The notes under the pieces were generated by a model. The model was given only the letters and a program-made list of their open reading frames with translations, made no database searches and was not told the origin of the DNA. Both the position numbers and the translations under genes were made by a program. Below are positions 11,801 through 25,000 of a stretch of 64,000 nt of DNA, piece after piece. Source of the stretch: Ectobius pallidus (taxonomy: Eukaryota > Arthropoda > Insecta > Blattodea > Ectobiidae); contig CAXKWD010000011.1 in assembly GCA_964059195.1 (NCBI GenBank), positions 9,626,366 through 9,690,365 on the forward strand. The letters are read 5' to 3'. Position 1 is the stretch's first letter. Every line of letters begins with the position of its first letter.

Positions 11801-14800
11801 TACCGATATATCGATATTTGTGATCGATTACAAAGATGCAGAATTTACGCAAAGATTGTCTGTGACCTGGTTTGTACTGCTGAGTACTCTCCTTCCCTGC
11901 TATCTCTTTGCCAAGTTAGCGATGCCTATGATCGATTACAGCAGAAAAGTGTAGAATGTTTGTTACTTGTATTCAACAGATTTCGTCTTTTATCCACAGT
12001 TGGCACTTCTGTAGCAAATGGCTATCTGATGGTGTTTAGTAGAAATTACGATAATATTTCTCGTAATTATATTTGAACATTCATATTCATATTCATATTC
12101 ATTTATTTACTTATATACATCTTACATTGATGTTTCAAGCATCGTCAAATTCTAAAACATTATAATGACATACAAAAGATTCCATTGTAATACATTTCAG
12201 TACAATTACAACGAAATAAAACTAATAAAAGGTTACACCACAGATTACACTTATAATTCATCCATTCTATACAAACATTTTTCAATTAAAAATTTCTTTA
12301 AAGCTGGCTTAAACTCTTTCATTTTCAATTTTTTTAATTGTGTTGGGAGTTTATTATATAGCATGCCACCAATTATAAAAGGATCTTTGTCAATGGCTTT
12401 CTTTGTAGTGAATGTTCTATAGATATCATCCTGATTTCTTGTATTATAATTGTGATAATCACCATTTCGAGTTACATTGTATCTTTCGTCTAAAACCAAT
12501 AAAATAACTTTAAAGACATATAATGAAATTACCGTTAATATATTTTGATTTTTAAAAGTACTTCTGCATGATACATTCCTATCTATCCTGTATATAATTC
12601 TTAAACTCATTTTTTGAAGAATGAGTATTCTATTCAAGTTAGTTATACCAGAACTACCCCAAATTTCTATTCCATAAGTGATATGGGTATGAATCAATCC
12701 ATAATAAGCAAGCTTTAATACATCCGTAGTCAGATATTTAGATAATATCCTTATAGCATATATGGCTTGGCTCATTTTCTTACATATTTTATCCACTTGA
12801 TTATGAAATTTTAAATTGCTATCCATTCGTAGACCCAAAAAATTTATATCCTTTACTTGCTCTGTCACTTCCTCATTAATAGTCAAATTAATAACTTTGT
12901 CCCTATTTGTAAGTTCAAATAGCATTACTTTACTTTTTCCTATATTCACCTTAAGATTATTTGCATTGAAATATTCTGTTAAGATCTTTAACTGTTCATT
13001 AACATTATTTTGTAAACCCATTTCAAGTTTGTCCCAAAAAATCAAGGACGTGTCATCTGCATATGCTATTGCTTTGCCATTATTAAAATCGGGCATGTCA
13101 TTTACATACAGTATGTACAGTAAGGGACCAAGTACCGATCCTTGTGGTATTCCCAAATTTACATGGTCATATTCAGATGAAATTTTTTTCAAGGCTTTAT
13201 CCGTTTTATATATTATCTCTGTACATTGCATACGCCCCGTTAGGTAAGTTGTTAATAATTCTAACATTTTACCCCTTATTCCATATTGTTGTAACTTTTG
13301 AAGCAACGTTTTATGACACACACTGTCGAAGGCTTTAGACAAATCTAGGAATAATCCAACCACGTTATTATTTTTCCCAAGATGCGTTAATATTTCATGA
13401 AATATGTCTATCATTGCAGTCACAGTTGAGAATTTATGTCTAAATCCGTGCTGAAAAGTATTTAATATATTATGTTTATCCAGAAAACATAGTAGCTGTT
13501 TTGTTATAATTTTCTCATACAATTTGGCAAATACAGAGGTAAGCGTTATAGGTCTATAGTTATTCACATCATGTTCATCACCTTTTTTGTATACTGGTCT
13601 AACTATAGATTTCTTTAAGCATTCAGGAAATATACCCTCATTTAAAGAGTAGTTTATAAGATGCTCAAGGATATCTTCTAATGCACTAGCGCATCTTTTT
13701 AGAGTTTTAGTGGATATACCATCCCATCCAACAGAAGTTTGTGTTTTAAAACTTGTTATCAGATTACGAATTTCATTTTTACTGGTTGGCTTCAAATACA
13801 TTGTATTTGGTATGGTAATATGCGCAGTGTTAGTGTTATAACTTCGTTGTTTGTTACCTACACCATCAATAAAAAAAGAATTAAAAATTTTACACACTTC
13901 AAATGGATCACTTACAACTTGTGACTGACAATTAAGTTCTATATTCTTCAGTTGTTTACTAGTCCCTTTATGTTCATTTATGATTCTCCAGACTGACTTT
14001 ATCTTATTAGGCGACTCCATAAAACTTTCCTCATATTTTTGTCTTTTTAACGCTAGTAATGTATGCCTAAATTGCTTTTTGAGGGCCTTATATTTTTCTT
14101 TATAATACATAAACCCTGTCCCTTTATAAAATTCATACATGTTTTTGATGTCATCCCTTAATAGTTTTACCTCTAATGGTAAATTTAATTTTTGATAAAA
14201 TTTGTTAGATTTAGTCAATTTTAATGGAAAGAACATATTAAAATAGTACAGAAATATTTCATAAAAGACTTCCCATTTCATATTTGTGCCCTGAGTCACA
14301 TACACTGGATCCCAGTCAATATTTAAAAGTGCTGTCACAAATTGTGACATTTTATATTCGGTTATATGTCTACTTATACTACAATTAACTTCATTGATAC
14401 CCATGTCACAGTCATAAAGATCAATTATTTCAGTTCTATGATCAGAAATATGAAATTCCTGTACAAAAGAGGAATATTCATCAGCATCTAGATTAGTTAT
14501 TACTAGATCAATTAATGATGACGTATTCTCCGTAATTCGAGTGGGATCATTTATGACGTTTCGTAAATTAAAACTAGTTAGTATATCCTGAAATTGCTTA
14601 GAGTTGTTATTGTCAACTGCTAGATTTATATTTATATCCCCCAATATAACTAATTTAGATCTATTTACAACAGTATTTTGTAGTAACTTCACAAAGATTT
14701 TTAAAAAGTCGTCTATTTTTGCCTGAGGGGATCTGTATACACCAACAATATATATATCATCACTCTTATTTAACATTTTTATTCCTACTGTTTCACAAGT

Positions 14801-17800
14801 CATCTCAACAGAACTGTTTTCAACCGTATTTAATAGCGCATACTTGATATCATTTTTTGTATAAATAGCAACACCACCACCCTGATGTTCCTTCCTACAG
14901 AATTTACTTGCTAAGCAATAATTGCCTAGCTTATTTAATGGTAATTGGTTTTCATTTAGCCAATGTTCTGTTATGACAACAACATGTGGATCAATTTGTG
15001 CTAACATATCCTCAATAATTTCAATCTTGTTTTGAATACTGCGTACATTTTGGTGCATTATTCTAATCCTTCTATCAGGGGTTATGTTGCCTCTAATGTT
15101 TTTTGGTGGTGATAGTTTCCCTGATTAATATTTTCTTGATGAGGATTTAGAACTATTCATCATGTCTAAATCGAAAGTTACTTCAGTTCATACAAGGGTA
15201 GAAGGATATAGAAATGGGGGGGGGGGGGGGGGGAGTGTTAGTTCATGTAAATAAAGAAGCAAAGTTTATCATTGCGGAGTGTTCCCAATGTAGTATAAAG
15301 TAATTATATCACGAAATACCCACCGAAATAGAAGGAAGTTAACACCGAAATCAACCATTTTATTTCACTAATAAATCAGGGCCCTATTTATATCAAATGA
15401 ACTTGTGTACTGTATGACAATGATATAGAATTAAACTAAAATTAAACTAGGATTAATTAAACTAAATTGAACAATGATAAACTCCAGATTCTACTCACCT
15501 CTCGGAAGGACTGGACAAGATTTGTGCCGGATACTGAGATCATTATGTCTATGTGATGGATTATGAACAAAGGTTCATCTTGTACTTGATAGGGGAAATA
15601 GGCCAAATTGTCTGAGAGGTAAAGCATCTGAGACAAGCTGGTTTTCTGAAAAAAGAAAGAAAGAAAAAGAATAGTTACATGAACACACATCCGTTCATAA
15701 TCAAACTGGCGTATATGGTAATTCCAGATAAGTTCTGAGACACAGAACTGGCGCAGGCATGTTGACGACATATCAGTTGTAAATAACAAACATATCGATA
15801 ATGCTTTGAAACTGCTAAACGTATAAGAAAAGTTCTTCATTGCAATTCAGGTTTTTTTTTACAGATGATATAGAACAGACTGGAAGAATTTCTGTGACTT
15901 AGGCCCATCAACAAGCCGAGATGTTGTAAGATGTATGCTGAGAGAAAAGACAAAATTGTTGTGTTGGGGGTACAGGTGTAAGGTGTAATGTTGATCTGTG
16001 TACCTGACTGTTTCAAATAACATCAAAATCAGTGTCAATTACTAGTTGATACTCAAAACAAATTATGTTTTCTGGAGCCAGGCCTAACTGGAAAACTTAA
16101 AAAGCCACAGTAGCAACATGTGGCAGCAGAAGAAAAAAGTTCCGCAGTTGAACGTAGCCGAGACTGAGATGACCCCTTGAAAACATTTCACTACCAAATG
16201 TTAAATTGTAATAAAGTAGTGAGTAGGTTCACAGTTGAAGTTTTAATGTTTTATGTGTTAACTACCAATTCCTGTTGAACTGAATAATTGAACATAACAA
16301 ATCAAAATAACCTCCTCTATTTTATTAAAAGTCGAAAGATACAAAAAATATATTTGGAAAAGTTTTTTAAATTTTTTTCCCCAAAAGACCACTCATTGAA
16401 AGACCCGCTGAGTATTTCTGAAAAGAAATGAGAAAACCGGTAACATTACTAGATATAGAATGCTTGAGAATTTATGGATAATTTATTATTTAGTAATAAA
16501 ATTAATGAATTAAAAACTGATGGAAACTTGAGTCTGCTGGGAGAAAAGCATGGAAAGTGCCTTAGTGTATAAAGTGTTAAAAATCAAAACAGCACATACT
16601 CCATATTGTAGTCCAAGACCTTTGTTGGAGGCCAGAATTATTAAACACATCGATACTTGATACCTTTCATATGAAGACAGAAGGAAAATCCCATTCTTTC
16701 ATATTTTATCTGAGTAATCTGTTATTCAGTTTAGACATCAGGATGTTCCCGGCTATCATTAGCGATGGATAAAAACAGGTTTCATTCTGTATACCTCAGC
16801 AATCTTAATGCTTTACCCAGATTTTTGGGATGCATCTTAATACACAAATATTATACCTTACATTTTCATGTTCTATTTCTTAAAAACCTGTTCATTTTAG
16901 ACATTTCTAAAGTCACATATTTTCTATACCAACATTTATGCACTGTTTAATAGACAGCAAAACAAAATTTCAAATATAACTCACCACTTGTTCATCAAAC
17001 TGCTTGAGGATCGACAGTACAAGCGCTCTCCTTTGTTGTTTTGTGTTCCGCAGAAGGGAATACAGAAATCCGTTCAAAGCACCAGGAAATTCTCCTTCCC
17101 GTGCCCTGAACCCACGCACAATACCAGAACTATCTTGCTGTAAGATTTTCTGCAGTTTATAGGACAGCTTGATGCCTGATTGTGCCTTCATATGGATGAA
17201 CCCAGGATATTTCTTCTCAATGTCCTGCAGCTGCTTGTCTGCACTATGGCTTACGACTTTCTCATTGTCAGTACTCATGCAAATCAGGTAGGGAACAATC
17301 TGAAATCATAAATTGTTATTCAGTGGAAATATAACTGCGGACATCATAGCTATATCAATTTAAATTTTAAAAGTAGCATTCTGTAACATTTACATAAAGC
17401 AACCATTTTTGAAGACTACACTGATTTAGGACCGTGTTCACTAACATGGATTAAATAGTTGCTTTAGAGTTCAAGTTCCATTTTTATTAGCAGCTAAGCG
17501 AATGAGTTATGATGAGAATTTTTCACTCTTTTCACTTTGACTGAAAAATCGGAGAGCCTCAAAATTAAAAACAATTCGTATGTGTGTTCAGTTTATGATA
17601 AGTGTTATATTGGGTTAGTGCTTGAAAAAGAAGATGAAGATGCAATGATAAAGTTTATGCATCCTCACTGGCCAGCTAAATTATTTTATTGGCCAGAACA
17701 TCGTAATTATGGACAGAAAGATGCATGCTGGGTGCCATTAGAAAACATACTTTGTTTGCACTGTTGATGTTCCGGAACTTGAGACTCCGGTTGGAAGGGT

Positions 17801-18978
17801 GCATTATAAACTGACATTCATGAGTGAGGGAAAAATTAAATCAAAACGGTCAAAATGGAATCAGCTTCTTCATAGATTGAAGTATTGTAAAATCAACATG
17901 TATTGTAATAAAATTTTAATGAGCACAGCTTGCAGGCCTATATTTGACTAATGTAATTCTGTAATTATATTTATTTATACGTATATGTAAATACAGTTAA
18001 CAAAAATTCTATTATAAAAAAAATTGGATTCTTATAACGGATTGTATTTACAAAATTTTTATTTTGACAAAACATTTCTTTAGGTGGGGTGAGGGTGAGA
18101 AGGTAAATACCCATAAATTTTATTTCACCATTTTGTAGCAAATTTTGTGCTCTTTCTAACGGAATCAAGCCAGAGTTTGTGAAGATTAATAGAAAAAAGT
18201 TATAATAGGATTACTGATCTGATGTTTACAATTTTTTATAATTCACTTTTTCAAGTTCTAACATAAATTACATTTACTTTTGGGCATTTAATTCCATTTT
18301 ACAAGTGATATTTCAAATCTACATAAAATTCTGAATAAGTATGGTGAATTTCACAATTTTACCTTAATAACTATTATTACAAATGTAAGTTGAAGCAAGA
18401 TGTGTCACTCTGTTTTGGCTGCAGATTAAAAATATTCCACCAAACAGAGGGAAATTTTGAAGAGCTTTAAATTCCAAACTAGAGCCAATATTCCAAAAAT
18501 GAAAAATACGGGTTCTTATATTTGTCTGAAGATATCATGTACCAAATTTCATCGAAATCTGAGATGGACCTCTGGACGATCTGGCATTGAATGACCCATG
18601 AATCAGAATCTTTGAATGAAATAACATTTTTACGTATACATCCTAGAGAATAAAATGACTCAGTAATCAAAAACACACCAAAGTATTAATAAAATATGCA
18701 CAATGCCTCCCAAACTATTCCTTAACATCTGAGCAGCATTCAAATTCAATGTCAAATGTGTAGAAAAACGCTGATTTCCCCCCTTTTTTACTCGTAATAT
18801 ATAAATACTACTGTATATAAAAATTCAATACTCTTCATGGAATTGAATATAATACTTCAAAAATTGTTCCCTACTTATGCTCAGATGAATATTTGGATCC
18901 AATACAGTGGAACCACGTTAACACGTTTTTCTAGGGACTGAAAAAAATAGAAGCCTTAAACGGGAAAACATACTACTG

Positions 18979-19017
<39 letters not shown>

Positions 19018-22000
19018 GGGGATATGTAGATATGTTTTCTAAGTTGCTCAGTACCACCCAAAAGTGCATTCCAATGGCTCAGGAATATCCACAGTGACAC
19101 ACAGGAGCTTCTATGCAAAGCCATTAGTTATGAGGGATTTATATTATGTAAATGAATACATAGGCCTAACAATTTGATTTGAAAAAATTAAACAAAACTT
19201 GCTAAAATTGAGGAATGTATGGGAGCCATATTTAATGAAAAAATAGACGAAATTCACAAAAAAATCATCCAATTTATTCTAAAACATCACACATGAAACG
19301 AGTTGCATTCCACAATCTATTAACAAACATAAAATAACTGGAATATTTCACACGTGCCAAAATGTTCAGTAAACAGTCATGTTCACAGCCACAAACTGCT
19401 AATGAAATGCGATCCAACACCCATGTGAGAAGCACGATCTGCTTTTTTGGCCTACATTTCTTCAAACATTCTAATATTTTCTTCTCGACACCACACGAAC
19501 CGTCCATAAGAAATTTAAAACATATTTCACTACCTGGAGAACACTACGAAATTATCATGATAAAAAATGGCGGCTAAACAGCTGACTCTGAGAAATCCGC
19601 ACCGTCAAAATGACCAATGAGAAGCAATTACAATGGTTCAAAATGGCTGACAATTGGTCCCATAGAGCAAAGGTTGAGACTTGGACACCAGAGAGTACAA
19701 GAATTCTAACATCGAGATTTCACGATCAGATGCGCAAACAAGGCTTTTGTTTGGCAAAGTGTGGTTGGCAAGCCAAATACAAACATACTAAGCATTAAAC
19801 CAAAACGTGTTAAGAAACATTTAAACATGTAGTTAATAAGATTGGGACTTCCAAAAACAGATGTGCTATGCGGGAAAACGTAGTAATGAGGAACGCACTA
19901 ACGAGGTTCCACTGTAAATTATTGAACCAACATACATAAAAGGTCACTAGTTAAACAACACTTCAATAAATTAAATAAAGGAAAAAGCTGACATTTTTTA
20001 GCATAGTTTTCTTTGCATGTGTGGAGAGAGTAATGTTTACAGAGTTTTTCTACATCTAGTCAAGAGTGTTCTCTGTGAGTGTAACAGACCTGAATAATGT
20101 AACTGATTTCTGTATTGCATCAAGTGAATACTGGAGATACGTGATGCTATTTACCTGTACTGGATGTACCAAACCCTGCTGCAGGATCAGCTGTATGACC
20201 TTGAGGGCTGCTTGGCGCACACCAACATTAGGATGAAGAAACGATTCTAAAATTTCTTTCAGGTACAATTGTATAACCGTGCTGGCCATTCCAGAAGACA
20301 CATCACCCATTTCCTTTAGATTTTCCTGTTTTGACAGCTTGGCCCCTGCAATGTTAAAGATAAATTTAACAACAAACAACAGACAATAGATCTAAAATCA
20401 TTATAAAACAAAACTACGAAAATACAGGCAGTTGATGGAAAAGAAATGCACTCACATTCTTGATCTTGCTTGATCATCCGCCTTTCTTCTTCTTGCAGGT
20501 AGATTTCAATGTTATTCAACACCTGTACAGGAACAGAATGGAGTCAATTATTACCATTATGTACACTTCATCATTATATTGTAGATACATTTTGTATTCC
20601 TTTTAACATTTCTGATTCAAGTAACTTGACGAAATGTGGAATCATTTCTCAGAAGCTGAGAATGGATATTGTAATTATTAGCAGAATTTATGAAATGCGT
20701 AGAATTTCTTCCCATGCCAACAGTCATATTCAGTTTTCAATTAGTACACAAAATAAAATTAAGAAGGCAGGCAGGGAGAAATACCTATATATGCAACCAA
20801 AATCTCGGGGTGGATGGCAAAAAGATAATGGAGGGCAAAAACGTACTAAAGTAGAATAGCAGATCAAGGAAGGAAATATGTCAGGAAACTGTTGCACAGC
20901 AAGCGATGCAATACACAGAAAACAAGAGGGGTGATCATCCAGCTAGTTGCATGCGGGTATCCAACATGTACGGAGGTGACAGCGATAGCAGTTAAGGCCA
21001 AAAATCAGCTTGTGAACGAGACGTGACATCACCACTGAAGGACAGAGTATCATGTACAAATCAGCCAGACAGCAAGGGACAGGAAAGGGCTACACAGGGT
21101 ATCAATTAAGTGAAGTCCAATCACCTAGTGACAGAAGACCTTTCAGTTTCACTATTCTCTTACGACCATGGTCAAAGCAAAGCAGCCAGGGAAATTAAAT
21201 GAGTAAGGGAGGCAGGAAAATGGCAGAGATTGAATTAGGGAGTAAAGAAAGAAAATAATAATAACAATAATAATCATAATAATTACAAGCTTTTAATTTA
21301 TTATAGGGAAGTGTGTTCATTCATTGTTAAGAGGACCCGCTGTCAGCCATTAGATCCATAAAAGGTCTGAATTTCTCCCAAACATGTAGAATTGCATTTC
21401 AAGAACTCAAAATTATGACGTTGCTGTCCCTATAAATAGGTGCACAACTGCAGAAATCAGATACATATCTATTACACTAGAAACACTAATAATTTGGATA
21501 ATCAACATTCAATACTAACCAGAACACACAAAAGTTATAAATAAGTAGGCATGACAGTTTATAATATGTTACATCCTAACATACAAGCTCTTTCCGAGAG
21601 TCCTTATAAAACTAAATTGAAAAACATACTTGTGAGTAATGTTATTTATGATTAAAGCCCGGATTTTCATGCACTATCAAACTTAAAAATATGCATGCAT
21701 TCATGCACTATCGTATCTCCAAATATGCACAATGAAGGGTGAAACATGCACTATCAAAAATCCGCACTGTACTGCAATATATTTCAATTTCTCTTAAAAC
21801 AATATACGAGTTTTTCCAAATTCTCCTCACTTTAACTCGTGCATTTATCAGTTAGGACATTCTTGAAGGCAGAAAAGGATCTTTCTACTTCACAAGAAGT
21901 AACAGGGAAGAAGTTGAGTTAAGGGAAGACATTTGACTGAGGGTGAGATCGAATTCCATGTATTTTACACTTTTCCCACACAATACGTACTTCACTGTTT

Positions 22001-25000
22001 TCAGAAGTTTAAGATCAGGATTTGAACTAAGTACCTTTTTTTCCCTGTCACACCCATTTCTCCACAACACGATTATAAAGTTAATTATTCAACGTCTTCA
22101 ACAATGGCTAGTGACTGACAAATTCAAGCAGTGAACATACTGTTTAGCAGTTTTCTTTCAATGGAAGGTGGTGGGGGTCGGCGAATCGGCATTTTCTTTT
22201 GTAGCCTGGTGTATTATATTACTGTTTATTTAGGGTAAACAGTAGTTTGCACTCTCAAATTCATGCAGGTGCAAACTGTTGCCAAGTCAATCAAAATATT
22301 ACAATGGTAATACAATACAACATTTTTACGTTTCTTTGAAAAGCCGAGATTTCATGGAGGCACATTCATAATATGCACAGTTATGCATGGTAAGTAGATA
22401 TTATGCACTAAAACCAGAAAATGAGGGTTTATATGCATTAAAAAGTCTGAATATGCTGTATTAATCCAACAAAATCCAAAACATGCATTATGCATGAATT
22501 TTGCCATAAAAAGGTCGAAATATGCATACATGCACGGGAAAAATATGGTTATTTGGAATCCATTAGTCATGTAATGAGTAACTACAAAGTTTGAAAAGTG
22601 TAACCAAAGTATATAAAAACATGCATTTGCATGGAAATCCGGGCTCTATTTATGATATTAAAGAATTTGAAGAATTAATTATTATTTAGCTTTGTTTAAT
22701 TTACACTGTAAATCTAATAAACTGTTATATTAAGATATTAGGCAATTATATTGCAATTATTATTTTTACTTTTGTAAATATTTATAAACTTTATGATGTG
22801 AAATATTGTATTTATTGTTCTTAATTTTGATTGTAAATTACTCATAATTATTCATTTTATCTTGTTGCTTTGATGTGATCTATTGCAACTTATGCTGTCT
22901 AATGATCAATAAAGCATTCTACTCTATTTTATTTTATTCCTTAAAAAAAAAAAAACACATAAAGGAGAAAGCTATAGAGAAGGAAGAAGGAAACTAACGA
23001 TAACACAAAAAATACCAGCTGACTAAGAAAATGTAAGTTTTGCCACCGAGTCTTTGTGGTTATTGTAATTCCACTCTTGAAAATATGGTGGAAGTGATCG
23101 TTCTGTTTGCTTGGATGATGATGAACATAGAAAAGTGTTGACATTTTGGTTTCATGATTTCCCTTTTTCAAAATAATTTTAGTTTTCCTTGCTAATTTTC
23201 CCTTTGGCTGTAATTCCACAATAATTGGCAAATACACATAAATATTGAGTTTTCTGAAACATCCTAGTTTTTTACAGTAATATCTATTGAGTAATATACT
23301 TATAAAATATAAATTCTATAGTTACTGGATCAGTTGTTCAAAATTACTTTCAAATGAAAGGCTCTCTGAAAAAAATACTACATAAAGGAAATATTTTAAT
23401 TTTCATAGTCTATCGAATGAAATGAGCTTTTGCTGCAAGAATGAATTTACCAAGGATAAAAGATAATGCACATATTACATTAAAATTGAAAACTATGGCT
23501 GCCCTATGCTGTAAGCTATACTAACAGTCAAATGTTTCCTGCCATGTTCACTTGGATATGGTAATTGGATACTTTAAGACTACAGTTAACTTACTACACT
23601 TATTCAACTATTATTGATTTCAATTCACACAGGTATTACAAAAACACACCTGTGTCCTCATGTGCAGAGGAGCATCATCCTCGGTCAGCAGACGATGGTA
23701 TAAGGACTTCAGCTCAATTCCAAGCATGAAGTCGTAATGGCGAATACAAAGGGATCCTATAGCTTTCAATGTGAACAGTTGAATGTCTTCATTGGGCTGC
23801 TGCACAAAGTATGCCAATGTGTCGCATACCTTATCCTTGATGTCCTCCTGTAAAGCACAGATTCATCAATATCATTGTTATATTGATATTAGGGAACTGA
23901 CACAGTGAAGTGGATATAATCATTAAATCAGTTTAATCTATTACAAATGGGCGATTTCATGGGAATCAGGACAAGACTTGTCAAAAATCAAATTACGGTA
24001 TTATTTTTAAACTAAAAATTAGCTGAATATAAATCATAAAATTTATAGGAAGTTTATATAGTGAAGTTAATAAATATATATTAATACTTGAGATGGAGAT
24101 TTAACATACATAACATCACTTAATTCAATCTAACCTGAACATGTTTTGAGCCAACAATCATGACTCATCCTCAGCTGTACTCCATCTGAGATAGGAACAA
24201 CAGCTGTGCCTCCCAGTGGGTGTTTAACTAACCTCTTGATTAGATTGTCGTCAGCAGGTATATAAAAATCATCAGCTGGTATGTTAAATCACCATCTCAA
24301 GTATTAATATATATCACCTGAATACCTTGTTAATATTCTTGTACTTCAATGGCGATTTGTCTTTGCTTCCATAGGTTTTAGACTTGCGTGGCATTTAGTT
24401 TGGCAGAGTACAGATTTTCCACTAAATTAATAATTAAATTAATTGAAGATAGCAAATAGCTAAGCCACCTTACACATACTTTCCTTGTCTATAGTATCTG
24501 TACTAAAATTTAGTTAAGTAATTGTGATTCTAATATTAACTGAAATTAGACTTACTACACCTTTTCAAAACAGTGCAGCTTCTGTAATTCCATTACCAAA
24601 AACCAACACTTTTTAGCTTCTACAAGCTCAACCTCAAATTTTAAAATAATTTTTGTGTGGTTTGTTCATGTATTAAACCTGGTAACACAATTACATTTTA
24701 TAGTAACAGAATTACTGCATTGAAGTAACGGCATTACATATTATGAAAACATTCATTTTATAAGTATGGAAATATTGCAAACTGTTTTAAGAAAACTTTG
24801 CTAGATGTATTAAATATCAAATAATTTTATTTATGCAGTTGCCAGTCATGTCATGTATCATAACTGACAGATAACTGACTTTTGTTTTTGGAGTAATTTT
24901 TGGAGTATTCAGTAAGTAATAGCGTAATTGAATCAAATAAGTTACCAGTTCCTTCAATGAAAGTTTATGAACATTGTGTCATTTGTTACTTTCAATCATA

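Noticed and set aside
11592..12076. Two overlapping ORFs with hydrophobic runs resembling membrane proteins
   Set aside because: They read the same T-rich DNA in two frames, have no conserved motif, and no splice or start context supports either.
12816..13247. 143-codon plus-strand ORF
   Set aside because: Antisense shadow of the LINE reverse transcriptase.
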